From Flavobacterium sp. LC2016-01 (GTDB lineage: Bacteria; Bacteroidota; Bacteroidia; Flavobacteriales; Flavobacteriaceae), in assembly GCF_009711135.1 (NCBI RefSeq), contig NZ_WMIC01000009.1, positions 62,001 to 126,000 on the forward strand: DNA of 64,000 bases, given 5' to 3'. The notes under the pieces are model-generated. The model was not told the origin of the DNA. It saw only the letters and a program-made list of their open reading frames with translations, and made no database searches. The position numbers and the translations under genes are program-made. Shown here one piece after another: positions 1-7,921 of the stretch (within the stretch, counting starts at the first letter, position 1; every line of letters starts with the position of its first letter).

Positions 1-103
1 TTTCTTTGGATTGAATTAAATCCACAATTTCCTGAATTAAATCGGGATTATCAATGTCTAAAACAATTTTTGCCAGTTCTATTTTAGAAGTTTGAATGTT
101 CAT
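1..103 (-). CDS. N-terminal fragment of a small hypothetical protein
   Basis: An open frame begins at an ATG (complement of 101-103) and runs off the left edge, giving 34 visible residues that begin MNIQTSKIELAKIVLDIDNP. The segment is short, charged and probably helical. It resembles the N-termini of small antitoxin-like or addiction-module proteins seen in flavobacteria, but this is only a resemblance. The rest of the gene, and any toxin partner, lies outside the window. No function is assigned. Confidence 0.5.
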   Translation of the reverse strand, partial: MNIQTSKIELAKIVLDIDNPDLIQEIVDLIQSKE

Positions 104-204
104 TTTGCTTTTTTTTCAAAGTTAAGTTTTTCTTTTAGAAATTTTTATAAGGATTAGTTAATAATTCCGATGTGGATTATTTCGCAAAATTTCTCAAAGA
201 AAAA

Positions 205-241
205 ACACAGAGATTCACAAAAAAATTGTGTGCCTCTGTGT
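205..241. repeat. Inverted repeat downstream of purE
   Basis: ACACAGAG (205-212) pairs perfectly with CTCTGTGT (234-241), and CACAA/TTGTG pairs inside it. The element lies just after the purE stop in the 161-bp gap 104-264. There is no clear T-tract for the minus strand, so it may be a dispersed intergenic repeat rather than a canonical terminator. Confidence 0.5.
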
Positions 242-264
242 CTTATATGTGTATTTCTGTGAAA

Positions 265-750
265 TTATTTTTTCAAACCTTCAGCTGCTTTATTAACCGC
301 TACTTTCAATTCTTCTTTATAAGAAATAATAGTTTCTAAAACTTTTTTATCGTGGCTTCCGATGATTTGTGCCGCTAAAATTCCGGCATTTTTTGCTCCA
401 TTTAAAGCTACAGTGGCAACTGGAACGCCGCCTGGCATTTGTAGAATAGATAATACCGAATCCCAGCCATCAATAGAATTACTTGATTTTACAGGAACTC
501 CAATTACAGGAAGCGGCGACATTGAAGCGACCATTCCTGGTAAATGTGCTGCTCCACCAGCTCCGGCAATAATTACCGAAATACCGCGTGTATGTGCATT
601 TTTACTGAAATCGAATAATTTTTCCGGCGTTCTGTGTGCCGAAACAATATCTACTTCAACTTCTACATTAAATTGTTTTAATATGTCGATTGCATCCTGC
701 ATAACTGGCATGTCGGAGATGCTTCCCATTATAATGGCTACTTTGCTCAT
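265..750 (-). CDS. purE: 5-(carboxyamino)imidazole ribonucleotide mutase (PurE)
   Basis: PurE converts N5-CAIR to CAIR in de novo purine synthesis in the cytoplasm, using the product of PurK. The 161-residue protein has the class I length. It shows the nucleotide-binding GSISD (residues 9-13), the SAHRTPEK motif (37-44), AGAGGAAHLPGM, PVIGVPV and QMPGGVPVATVA, all diagnostic of PurE. It lies 111 bp downstream of purK on the same strand, so the two are probably cotranscribed, purK first. The start is the only sensible ATG, directly before the first beta strand. Confidence 0.97.
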   Translation of the reverse strand: MSKVAIIMGSISDMPVMQDAIDILKQFNVEVEVDIVSAHRTPEKLFDFSKNAHTRGISVIIAGAGGAAHLPGMVASMSPLPVIGVPVKSSNSIDGWDSVLSILQMPGGVPVATVALNGAKNAGILAAQIIGSHDKKVLETIISYKEELKVAVNKAAEGLKK

Positions 751-861
751 GTGTTTTTTGTTTGTTTTGTTTCAGGTTTAAAGTTTCAGGTTGTTGCAAA
801 CTGTAAACACTGTTTGTTTAGTTTTAACTGAATATTGCGACTAAAAACTGACCACTAAAAA

Positions 862-2019
862 TTACTGACCACTGATCACTCTAATAGTATTCTTAACTTC
901 CTCAGCAATTCGTCTTGCTTCCTGCATGTCACTATTTACAATCGTAACGTGGCCCATTTTTCTAAAGGGACGTGTTTGTTTTTTACCGTAAATATGTGGT
1001 GTAACGCCGTTCCATCCTAAAATGGTTTCGATGTTTTCATAAACGACATCGCCTGAAAATCCTTCTGCACCGACCAAATTTACCATAACTCCGGCAACTT
1101 TGCTGTCCGTATTTCCTAACGGAAGATCTAAAATAGCACGTAAATGATTTTCGAATTGTGAAGTATAACTTGCTTCAATTGAATAATGTCCAGAATTGTG
1201 TGGGCGAGGAGCAACCTCATTTACTAAAATTTCATCCTCCTGAGTTTGGAACATTTCAACAGCCAAAAGTCCAACATGATTGAATTTTTCAGAAACATTT
1301 AAGGCAATTGCTCTTGCTTTTTCGGCTACTTTTTCATCAATTCTTGCAGGACAGATTACATATTCAACCTGGTTGGCTTCTGGATGAAATTCCATTTCAA
1401 CAACAGGATAGGTTTTGATTTCGCCTGATGGATTTCTTACTACAATTACGGCCAATTCATTTTTGAACGGAACCATAGTTTCTGCAATACATTCCACATT
1501 TGGCAAATCATCCATATCAGAAATTTGACGAATCACTTTTACGCCATTTCCGTCGTAACCAAATTCGGTACATTTCCAAACAAATGGAATGGTGATTTCA
1601 TTATTTCCGACCGATTTTTGCAAATGCGCTGGACTTCCAAATCGTAAATATGATGCTGTCGGGATATTGCTTTCGGTATAAAAATCTTTTTGAGTTCCTT
1701 TATTCTGAATTCCTTTTAAAGTTTTTGGAGATGGATATACTTTTAGACCTTCGTTTTCTAATTGCGTTAAGGCTTCAAGATTTACCAATTCGATTTCGAA
1801 AGTCAGAACATCAACTTGTTTTCCAAAATTGTAAACCGTTTCATAATCCATTAAATCGCCCTGAAAGAATTTATTGCAGGCAATTTTGCTCGGTGCTTCG
1901 TCGCTTGGATCCAGAACGTAAGTTTGTATATCAAATTTTCTAGTGTCGAACAAAAGCATTTTACCTAATTGTCCTCCGCCTAATATTCCTAATTTAAAAT
2001 CAGAAGAAAAATAATTCAT
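862..2019 (-). CDS. purK: 5-(carboxyamino)imidazole ribonucleotide synthase (PurK)
   Basis: This ATP-grasp enzyme carboxylates AIR with bicarbonate and ATP to give N5-CAIR for PurE. The chosen start gives 385 residues beginning MNYFSSDFKLGILGGGQLGK, the usual PurK N-terminus. The frame stays open for 16 more codons upstream, but that stretch contains a Bacteroidota -7 box (complement of 2037-2044), so the longer start is rejected. Other motifs are KCTEFGYDGNG, NELAVIVVR, RPHNSGHYSIEA (C-terminal PurK signature) and a final GHVTIV segment. Likely first gene of a purK-purE unit. Confidence 0.96.
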   Translation of the reverse strand: MNYFSSDFKLGILGGGQLGKMLLFDTRKFDIQTYVLDPSDEAPSKIACNKFFQGDLMDYETVYNFGKQVDVLTFEIELVNLEALTQLENEGLKVYPSPKTLKGIQNKGTQKDFYTESNIPTASYLRFGSPAHLQKSVGNNEITIPFVWKCTEFGYDGNGVKVIRQISDMDDLPNVECIAETMVPFKNELAVIVVRNPSGEIKTYPVVEMEFHPEANQVEYVICPARIDEKVAEKARAIALNVSEKFNHVGLLAVEMFQTQEDEILVNEVAPRPHNSGHYSIEASYTSQFENHLRAILDLPLGNTDSKVAGVMVNLVGAEGFSGDVVYENIETILGWNGVTPHIYGKKQTRPFRKMGHVTIVNSDMQEARRIAEEVKNTIRVISGQ

Positions 2020-2036
2020 TTTGTGTTGTGTTTTTG

Positions 2037-2069
2037 CAAAGATACCTTTTAATCTTTTTTTAGCCAAAA
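2037..2069 (-). promoter_or_regulatory. purK promoter, Bacteroidota type
   Basis: Read on the minus strand: TTTTG (complement of 2065-2069), a 20-nt spacer, then TATCTTTG (complement of 2037-2044), 17 nt before the purK ATG. This fits the TTTG/TAnnTTTG pattern of the Bacteroidota primary sigma factor and fixes the purK start downstream of it. Confidence 0.75.
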
Positions 2070-2115
2070 TTTAGTTTTTTTCGCCACAGATTAAAAGATT
2101 AGTATGATTTTTTGT

Positions 2116-2198
2116 TTGCCACGAATTACACAAATTCCCACTAATTTTTTAGATTCAATGAAAGATTAATTCGTGGAAATTTGTGTAATTCGTGGCAA
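2116..2198. repeat. Perfect 21-bp inverted repeat, CCACGAATTACAC family
   Basis: The left arm 2116-2136 contains CCACGAATTACACAAATT and is exactly complementary to 2178-2198. The loop is 41 nt and holds another partial copy (ATTCGTGGA). The element lies between the stop of the 184-residue gene and the purK promoter. It lacks a T-tract. It looks like a dispersed intergenic palindrome that may also act as an mRNA 3' end. Confidence 0.8.
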
Positions 2199-2206
2199 CT
2201 AAAATA

Positions 2207-2761
2207 CTATTTTATTTTCTTCAAAACTTCTTTCGCAACGGCTTTATACGCGGGAGAATGATCGCCATAATCTTTGTTCAGAATGATTTTTAGTTCAGGA
2301 TGAATCCAGTCGTAATGATTCCCCAAAACATATAAAGTTCTTATAGAATATGCTTTCGTAGCGACTTTGACATCGTTTATCAGCCAATCAAAAGAAGCTT
2401 CGATAATATCTTGTAAATTATTTTCGGAAAGAGAAATGCAATTTTCATCTTTTTTATAATGTGACTTAATCAAAAGCTGTGTCACTTTTGCAATTGGCCG
2501 AATGGCACTTTCGTCTTTTAAAATTTTCAAATTCGAACAGAAAAAATCAAGATGGGGCTGGAGCCAAAGCAATTCTTCATAAGATACAAATTCTAATATC
2601 CAGCAGGCTTTATGATTGTTTTTGTTTTCAGGCGAGAAACAAATCGAAACCAATTCATTAAAAAGGGAAGGGTTTTCTAAAACATTTTGTGCAGCTTTAA
2701 GACGATTTTCTCTATAAGCATTTACATAATCCAGTTTTTTTTGCAATTCAGAAAGCATCAT
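2207..2761 (-). CDS. Hypothetical protein with HEAT-like helical repeats
   Basis: This is a soluble 184-residue protein with no signal peptide or membrane segment. It is rich in paired amphipathic helices (AYRENRLKAAQNVLENPSLF, CWILEFVSYEELLWLQPHLD, EASFDWLINDVKVATKAYSI), which suggests an alpha-solenoid of HEAT or ARM type. Homologues occur in flavobacteria, but I know of no established function. The start has two adjacent ATG codons and either could be used. It is followed by the purK promoter and lies 19 bp from the stop of the TonB-receptor gene's upstream region. Functional assignment is not possible from sequence alone. Confidence 0.8.
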   Translation of the reverse strand: MMLSELQKKLDYVNAYRENRLKAAQNVLENPSLFNELVSICFSPENKNNHKACWILEFVSYEELLWLQPHLDFFCSNLKILKDESAIRPIAKVTQLLIKSHYKKDENCISLSENNLQDIIEASFDWLINDVKVATKAYSIRTLYVLGNHYDWIHPELKIILNKDYGDHSPAYKAVAKEVLKKIK

Positions 2762-2780
2762 TTGATATTTAAATACTAAG

Positions 2781-4883
2781 CTAAAATAAGTAATTTAATG
2801 CGATAATTCCGTAATAATTTATGGGTAATCCCGGATAATAAAATCTTGGCTGTGCATTTCCAACTGCAGTTGCGTTGGTGAGAATCATTGAAGCATATTT
2901 CTCATTTGTGACATTATTTATACCAGCGTCGAGATGCGCTTTTAAACCAGATAAAATTTCAAATTGATAACCTGTTTTTAAATTTAAAAGAGAATAAGAA
3001 TCTGAAAAATCAGCATTGGAATCGTTCATCGGAATTTTATCGGTAAACTGAAAATCGGCAGTAAAATAAAAACCAGAATTCGTGTTTAAAGTAAAACCCG
3101 CGTTTGCGGTGTTTGCTGGAACTCCTGTTAATTTGTTTCCTGAGAAATCATTTTCTTTGTCGACAAATTCTTTAAATTCATAATTTCCAATTGAAGTTCC
3201 GATATAAGAATTTAAAGTGAAAATTCGATTTATTGGCCAATTGTGATTTAACGAAATTTCGATTCCTTCATGAAAAGTTTTTCCAGCATTTACGCCTTCA
3301 TATTGATCGTCGCCAATTCTTTTGGCAACTAACAAATCTTTAATTTCCATTCTATAAATGGCAATTTGGGTATAAAGTTTTTTGTTGAAGAAATGAAGCT
3401 TTCCACCCAATTCAAAATTATAACCCGTTTCAGGTTTAATGTTTTGATTGATGTTTCCGGCGCTGGTTAAAGTTTCTTCGGTTGCGGGAAGAGAAAATCC
3501 TCGGCTTACAGAAAAATAAAAGGTCTGAACTTCATTCGATTTATATAAAAAAGAAAGCTGTGGCGAAAAAATACCGTCGTAACTATATTCTTCTTTCGGA
3601 TTATTCGCGGAAGCGGGAAAATCATTTTGAAGTTCGAATTTAGTTTTGTTGTAATTTAAGCCTGCCTGAATTTCAAATTGATCAGAAAGTAAAGTTCTTA
3701 TTTGCGAAAAAATATTATAAAAATCTCTTTTTTGATTCGTTGCTGTAAGTTGATTGCCTTGTAAACTTCCGTTTCCGTTATTTTGTTGATAGAGATTTTG
3801 AAAAGTATTTCCGCTGTAATTATCTCTGAAATATTCTAACCCACCAATAAATTGATTTTTGATTTTTCCGATTTTAAAATCTCCCGAAAACTGAGTTCTC
3901 GCACCCGAAGCAAAAGTATATTGACGCAAAATATCAAAAGGTCGCGGTTCGTTGCTGTCTTTATAATTAATAAAAACGGAAGTCGAATTATTGAGGTGAT
4001 CGTTTAGTTTGAAATCATAAGCCAATCCGCCCAAAGTCGATTTGTATTCTTTAAATCCTTTTGAAGCGACCCAAGTTGGTGCACCTGCCTGCGGATTATT
4101 TTCAAAAGTGGTTTTGTTAATCGAACTCGGAATAAAAGCTTTTAAATAAGTGTAATTGGAAAAGTAGGTCAGTTTGCTGTTTTTCTTTCGAAATAATTCA
4201 CCAGAAAGCGTAATTCCTTCCCGATTGTAAGCACTGTTTTCGCGCCAGCCATCAGTCTTTAAATTGTGATAACTCAGACTTAGAGAACTGCTTTTTTCAT
4301 TCAAATCAAAACTGACTCTGTTTTTCAATAATCCAAAAGAACCAAAAACAGTGCTGACTTCAGTTTGATAATTGCCTTTTTTTAATGTTTGAGGCGAAAT
4401 CAAGATAGCACCGCCCAAACCTGCGCCGTAAATGCTGGAAAGCGGACCTTTTATAATTTCAATTTGGTTGATATTTTGAAGATCGATATCATCAATAACC
4501 GTTTCGCTGTTTCCAGAAGTCAGCGGAATAGTTCCGTAAAAAGCTCTGATTTTATTAGTTCCGTACGGAGTTCTGGCACCAATGCCGCGAATAGAAATTC
4601 GGGTCGTCGTAATATTGGATGACTGCATAAAAACTCCGGGAATCGTATTGATGACATTGCTGATATCTGCGGTGTTATTTCGAAGTAATTCTTTTTCAGA
4701 TAAAATGCCAATCGAAGCCGGACTGTTTTGCAAATCACGATTAATATGAAGCGGACTTATTAAAACTTCATTTAGTTTTTGAGTTTTGACAGAATCAATA
4801 TTTCGGACTTCTTTTTCCTGAGCAAAAATGTTTAGGGAAACAAAAAGCACAAAAAGAAGACGAAAATATTTTTTTGAAATCAT
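2781..4883 (-). CDS. TonB-dependent outer-membrane receptor, PqqU/YncD-like
   Basis: The 700-residue protein has a signal peptide (about residues 1-21, ending NIFAQ), a plug (about 45-170) and a 22-strand-type barrel ending in aromatic LNYLF. There is no N-terminal carboxypeptidase-like domain, so it is not SusC. The plug shows ISIRGIGARTPYG followed by IRAFYGTIPLT and DIDLQNINQIEIIKGPLSSIYG. From memory, this closely parallels E. coli YncD (PqqU), the TonB receptor for the cofactor PQQ, which is also about 700 residues. The neighbouring gene encodes a sorbosone-dehydrogenase-type propeller of a PQQ-using superfamily, which supports PQQ uptake. A siderophore or other ligand remains possible. 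Confidence 0.85.
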   Translation of the reverse strand: MISKKYFRLLFVLFVSLNIFAQEKEVRNIDSVKTQKLNEVLISPLHINRDLQNSPASIGILSEKELLRNNTADISNVINTIPGVFMQSSNITTTRISIRGIGARTPYGTNKIRAFYGTIPLTSGNSETVIDDIDLQNINQIEIIKGPLSSIYGAGLGGAILISPQTLKKGNYQTEVSTVFGSFGLLKNRVSFDLNEKSSSLSLSYHNLKTDGWRENSAYNREGITLSGELFRKKNSKLTYFSNYTYLKAFIPSSINKTTFENNPQAGAPTWVASKGFKEYKSTLGGLAYDFKLNDHLNNSTSVFINYKDSNEPRPFDILRQYTFASGARTQFSGDFKIGKIKNQFIGGLEYFRDNYSGNTFQNLYQQNNGNGSLQGNQLTATNQKRDFYNIFSQIRTLLSDQFEIQAGLNYNKTKFELQNDFPASANNPKEEYSYDGIFSPQLSFLYKSNEVQTFYFSVSRGFSLPATEETLTSAGNINQNIKPETGYNFELGGKLHFFNKKLYTQIAIYRMEIKDLLVAKRIGDDQYEGVNAGKTFHEGIEISLNHNWPINRIFTLNSYIGTSIGNYEFKEFVDKENDFSGNKLTGVPANTANAGFTLNTNSGFYFTADFQFTDKIPMNDSNADFSDSYSLLNLKTGYQFEILSGLKAHLDAGINNVTNEKYASMILTNATAVGNAQPRFYYPGLPINYYGIIALNYLF

Positions 4884-4912
4884 AAAGAATTGAAATTAAG
4901 GGCGAGTTTTTT

Positions 4913-5049
4913 AACACATAGAAACATAGCATTTATTGAGGCAAAAAGGGCGTTTCACTTATTTAAATTCACATAGCCATCTATGTGTGAAAACGGGTTT
5001 TCTTTTCAATCTTTATTCTACGAAACAAAAATCTATGTTTCTATGTGTT
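4913..5049. repeat. Perfect 17-bp inverted repeat, ACACATAGAAACATAG family
   Basis: AACACATAGAAACATAG (4913-4929) is exactly complementary to 5033-5049. A smaller nested palindrome lies in between (TTCACATAG 4968-4976 against CTATGTGTGAA 4981-4991). The whole element fills most of the 222-bp gap between the dehydrogenase and the TonB receptor, and its sequence differs from the other intergenic palindromes of this window. Confidence 0.8.
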
Positions 5050-5105
5050 TTAAAAGTATTGCGTTTGGAATTTGGAATTTTTTCCGACAGCTTTAGAATT
5101 GGAAT

Positions 5106-6377
5106 TTACTTATTCGCAGTAACCTTCCAAATTGTATTTCCACTATCATCATTTACCAAAAGCGATCCGTCTTTCATTACAGTAACCGCAACCGGGCGTC
5201 CATAAACTTCGGCTTTATCATTATCAGAAATAAAACCAGTTAAAAAATCTTCCGGTTTTCCTGAAGGTTTTCCGTCTTTAAAAGGAACGAAAAGCACTTT
5301 ATAACCTGAAATTTTAGAACGGTTCCAAGAACCATGCTGACCAACAAAAGCGCCGTTTCTGTATTTTGCAGGAAAAGCTTCTTTAGTATAAAAAGCCAAT
5401 CCCAAAGAAGCGGTATGCGCACCAACAGGAACATCGGGAACGATAGCTTTTTTCACTAAATCTTTTCGTTCGCCTTTCAATCTTGGATCAGGAATACTTC
5501 CAAAATACGAATAAGGCCATCCGTAAAAACCGCCTCTTTTTACACTCGTAATATAATCTGGAACTAAATCGTCGCCAAGTTCATCTCTTTCATTTACTGC
5601 AGTCCAAAGTTCTTTTTTGTTGGCCGGATTCCAGTCCATTCCCATTGGGTTTCTAAGTCCGTCAGCATAAATTTTTTCACCAGTTCCATCAGGGTTGATT
5701 TCTAAAATGGCAGCGCGGCGAATTTCTTTATCCATTCCGTTTTCTCCAACATTGCTTCCTGAGCCAACACCAATATAAATTTTTGTTTCGTCAGGATTAG
5801 CAAGCAAACTTCTCGTCCAGTGATTGTTGTATCCACCAGCTGGCAGTTCAACAATTTTAGTTCCCTGAGTTTCTAATTTTAGTGGTGTGTTTTTGTATGG
5901 ATATCGATAAAGTCCGTCAGTATTTGCAACATAAAAAAAGTCTTTTAAAATTAACATTCCTAAAGGTCGGTTAAGGCCTTGTAAAAAAACTTCACGAGTT
6001 TCATAAGTTCCGTCTTTATCTTTGTCGCGCAAAATTATAATTTGGTTTTTACTCGTTCTTGTACCGCTTTCAACAACAAAAATATCATTGTTTGGACCAA
6101 TATAAGACCAGCGAGGATTATTGAAGCCGTCAGCAAATTTTGTAACCGTAAAACCTTCTGGTGCCGTTGGCGTTTTTCCTTCGGGCCAGCCTATCACTTT
6201 ACTGTTTTTTGTTTTTGATTCGGTTGCGTATGGCGGCGGCAGCGTGAGATCGCCTATTGCGGTTTTTACAACATTTGAAGGTTGTTTAGATAAAGCTTCT
6301 TTTTCTTCCTTTGTTACTTGTCCTTGACATGCTGTTAATATCAAGAATGCCGAAAAGATTTGTATTGTGGTTTTCAT
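5106..6377 (-). CDS. Sorbosone dehydrogenase-like beta-propeller lipoprotein
   Basis: The 423-residue protein begins with a lipoprotein signal (MKTTIQIFSAFLILTAC; lipidated Cys17) and should be anchored outside the inner membrane. The body has the L-sorbosone / PQQ-dependent sugar dehydrogenase pattern: FADGFNNPRWSYIGPNNDIFVVES, RDKDKDGTYE, GLNRPLGM, GVGSGSNVGENG, GLRNPMGMDWNP, NERDELGDDL, GGFYGWPYSYFG and GQHGSWNRSKISGYKV. Family members oxidise sugars or aldoses with the quinone cofactor PQQ, but substrates of the Bacteroidota group are not established. It lies 222 bp upstream of the PqqU-like receptor on the same strand. Confidence 0.85.
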   Translation of the reverse strand: MKTTIQIFSAFLILTACQGQVTKEEKEALSKQPSNVVKTAIGDLTLPPPYATESKTKNSKVIGWPEGKTPTAPEGFTVTKFADGFNNPRWSYIGPNNDIFVVESGTRTSKNQIIILRDKDKDGTYETREVFLQGLNRPLGMLILKDFFYVANTDGLYRYPYKNTPLKLETQGTKIVELPAGGYNNHWTRSLLANPDETKIYIGVGSGSNVGENGMDKEIRRAAILEINPDGTGEKIYADGLRNPMGMDWNPANKKELWTAVNERDELGDDLVPDYITSVKRGGFYGWPYSYFGSIPDPRLKGERKDLVKKAIVPDVPVGAHTASLGLAFYTKEAFPAKYRNGAFVGQHGSWNRSKISGYKVLFVPFKDGKPSGKPEDFLTGFISDNDKAEVYGRPVAVTVMKDGSLLVNDDSGNTIWKVTANK

Positions 6378-6511
6378 TGAGGTTTGTATTAAAGTTTAAA
6401 AGGCCTCAATTTACTAAAATTAAAGAGATTTTTTTCGAAAAGATGTGCGTAATGTGCTTAAAAAATACTCATACAGTTTATTTTGATACTTACAGTTAAG
6501 TTGTAATTCTG

Positions 6512-6519
6512 TATCTTTG
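6512..6519 (+). promoter_or_regulatory. Putative hpt -7 promoter element
   Basis: TATCTTTG matches the Bacteroidota -7 consensus TAnnTTTG and lies 24 nt before the hpt ATG at 6544. No well-spaced -33 TTTG is visible. It also shows that the in-frame TTG at 6517 cannot be the translation start. Confidence 0.55.
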
Positions 6520-6543
6520 TCCATTATTTTAAATTTAAAAATA

Positions 6544-7074
6544 ATGATACAACTTCACGATAAACAATTTGTTCCGTTTATTTCGGCTAAAGAAATTGAT
6601 TTTGCTTTAACCAGATTAGTGGCTCAGGTAGAAGACGATTTTGGAGATGATACACCAATTTTTATTGGAGTTTTAAACGGAGCCTTTATGGTTGTTTCCG
6701 ATTTTTTGAAAAAATATAAAAAACCATGCGAAGTTTCATTTATCAAAATGGCATCGTATGAAGGAACCGAAAGCACAAATTCGGTTAAAGAATTAATAGG
6801 AATCAATCAGGATTTAACGGGCAGAACCGTTGTTATCATTGAAGACATTATCGATACCGGAAACACAATCGAAGAGTTAAAACATTTATTTAAAGAACGA
6901 AATGTAAAGCATTTTAAAATTGCAACATTGTTCTTTAAGCCAGAAGCCTATAAAAAAGACATTAAAATCGATTATATCGGAATCAGAATCCCGAATAAAT
7001 TTATTGTTGGTTATGGATTAGACTATGACGGTCTTGGAAGAAACCTGACAGAGATTTATAAATTAGCTGAATAA
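6544..7074 (+). CDS. hpt: Hypoxanthine phosphoribosyltransferase
   Basis: This enzyme salvages hypoxanthine (and usually guanine) to the nucleotide using PRPP, in the cytoplasm. The 176-residue protein shows the PRTase core: IFIGVLNGAFMV (early binding loop) and VVIIEDIIDTGNTI, the PRPP-binding loop with its paired acidic residues. A late VGYGLDYDGLGRNL segment is typical of bacterial HPRT. The ATG at 6544 is chosen because the alternative TTG at 6517 overlaps the promoter box. It is followed 71 bp later by adk, giving a purine-nucleotide pair. Confidence 0.95.
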   Translation: MIQLHDKQFVPFISAKEIDFALTRLVAQVEDDFGDDTPIFIGVLNGAFMVVSDFLKKYKKPCEVSFIKMASYEGTESTNSVKELIGINQDLTGRTVVIIEDIIDTGNTIEELKHLFKERNVKHFKIATLFFKPEAYKKDIKIDYIGIRIPNKFIVGYGLDYDGLGRNLTEIYKLAE

Positions 7075-7145
7075 TTAAAACAAACACAACTATAATATTC
7101 ATTTTAAACTTCTTAAAGTAAGAAGTCACAACACTAACAGTCATT

Positions 7146-7718
7146 ATGATTAACATCGTTTTATTCGGAAAGCCTGGTGCAGGAAAAGGAACTCAGGCAG
7201 AATTTTTAAAAGAAAAATACAATTTAACGCACCTTTCAACAGGAGATATTTTTCGTTTCAATTTAAAAAATGATACTGAACTAGGAAAAAAAGCAAGAGT
7301 TTTTATGGACAACGGAGAATTAGTTCCGTGCGAAGTAACAACTGCAATGTTAATTGATGAAGTAAAAAAACACCCTGATACAGCAGGATTTTTGTTTGAT
7401 GGTTACCCAAGAACAATTGATCAGGCTAAGGCTTTAGATAAATTTTTGCCAACAATTGGTTCAAGCGTTACTGCTACAATTGCTTTAGAAGCTGATGACG
7501 AAATTTTAGTAGCACGTTTACTAGAAAGAGGAAAAACAAGCGGAAGAGCTGATGATCAAGACGAAGAAAAAATTCGTGTAAGATATCAGGAGTACAATGA
7601 AAAAACAGCTCCATTAATTGGATATTATAAAGAACAAAATAAATTTCATGCCGTAGATGGTATTGGAACAATTGAGCAAATTACAGAAAGATTAACGTCA
7701 GTTATAGATAATTTGTAG
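7146..7718 (+). CDS. adk: Adenylate kinase
   Basis: Adenylate kinase interconverts ATP + AMP and 2 ADP. The 190-residue protein has the P-loop GKPGAGKGT (residues 8-16), the AMP-binding STGDIFR and the DGYPRT motif (Tyr in place of the common Phe). Its lid is short (RGKTSGRADDQDEEKIRVR), with no four-cysteine zinc site, so it is the short, lid-less length class usual in Bacteroidota. It probably shares a transcript with hpt. A 203-bp gap holding a repeat follows. Confidence 0.97.
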   Translation: MINIVLFGKPGAGKGTQAEFLKEKYNLTHLSTGDIFRFNLKNDTELGKKARVFMDNGELVPCEVTTAMLIDEVKKHPDTAGFLFDGYPRTIDQAKALDKFLPTIGSSVTATIALEADDEILVARLLERGKTSGRADDQDEEKIRVRYQEYNEKTAPLIGYYKEQNKFHAVDGIGTIEQITERLTSVIDNL

Positions 7719-7750
7719 AAGCTAATCCAGCTGTACGTTACAAGTCCTCA

Positions 7751-7830
7751 CTAAAAAAACTATTTTTCCAAACCATAAAACGAGCTTCCTCCGGTCGCTG
7801 TTTTCTGGCAGGAAAAATTAGTTTTTTTAG
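7751..7830. repeat. Near-perfect inverted repeat with GC-rich core
   Basis: CTAAAAAAACTATTTTTCC (7751-7769) pairs with 7811-7830 apart from one extra base. The 41-nt interior and the following 30 bases (CTCCGGTCGC, AGCTCCGGGCTTTCCACTTCC) are markedly more GC-rich than the surroundings. The block fills most of the gap between adk and the CNNM/CorC gene. I see no ORF of note in it. It resembles a REP-type or degenerate mobile intergenic element. Confidence 0.6.
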
Positions 7831-7921
7831 CTCCGGGCTTTCCACTTCCATCTGGGCTAAAAAAGAATAAGAATACCATAATATTTATAACGAACCAAAC
7901 AAATAACGAATCTACTAAACA

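Noticed and set aside
2020..2067. Longer purK start adding 16 residues
   Set aside because: The extra codons contain the TATCTTTG promoter box and do not match the conserved PurK N-terminus.
4936..5205. 89-residue plus-strand frame in the 4.9-5.2 kb gap
   Set aside because: It is made of palindrome arms and the antisense of the dehydrogenase gene; no start signal or recognisable motif.
6517..6543. TTG start for hpt
   Set aside because: It lies inside the promoter -7 element; the ATG at 6544 starts the conserved protein.
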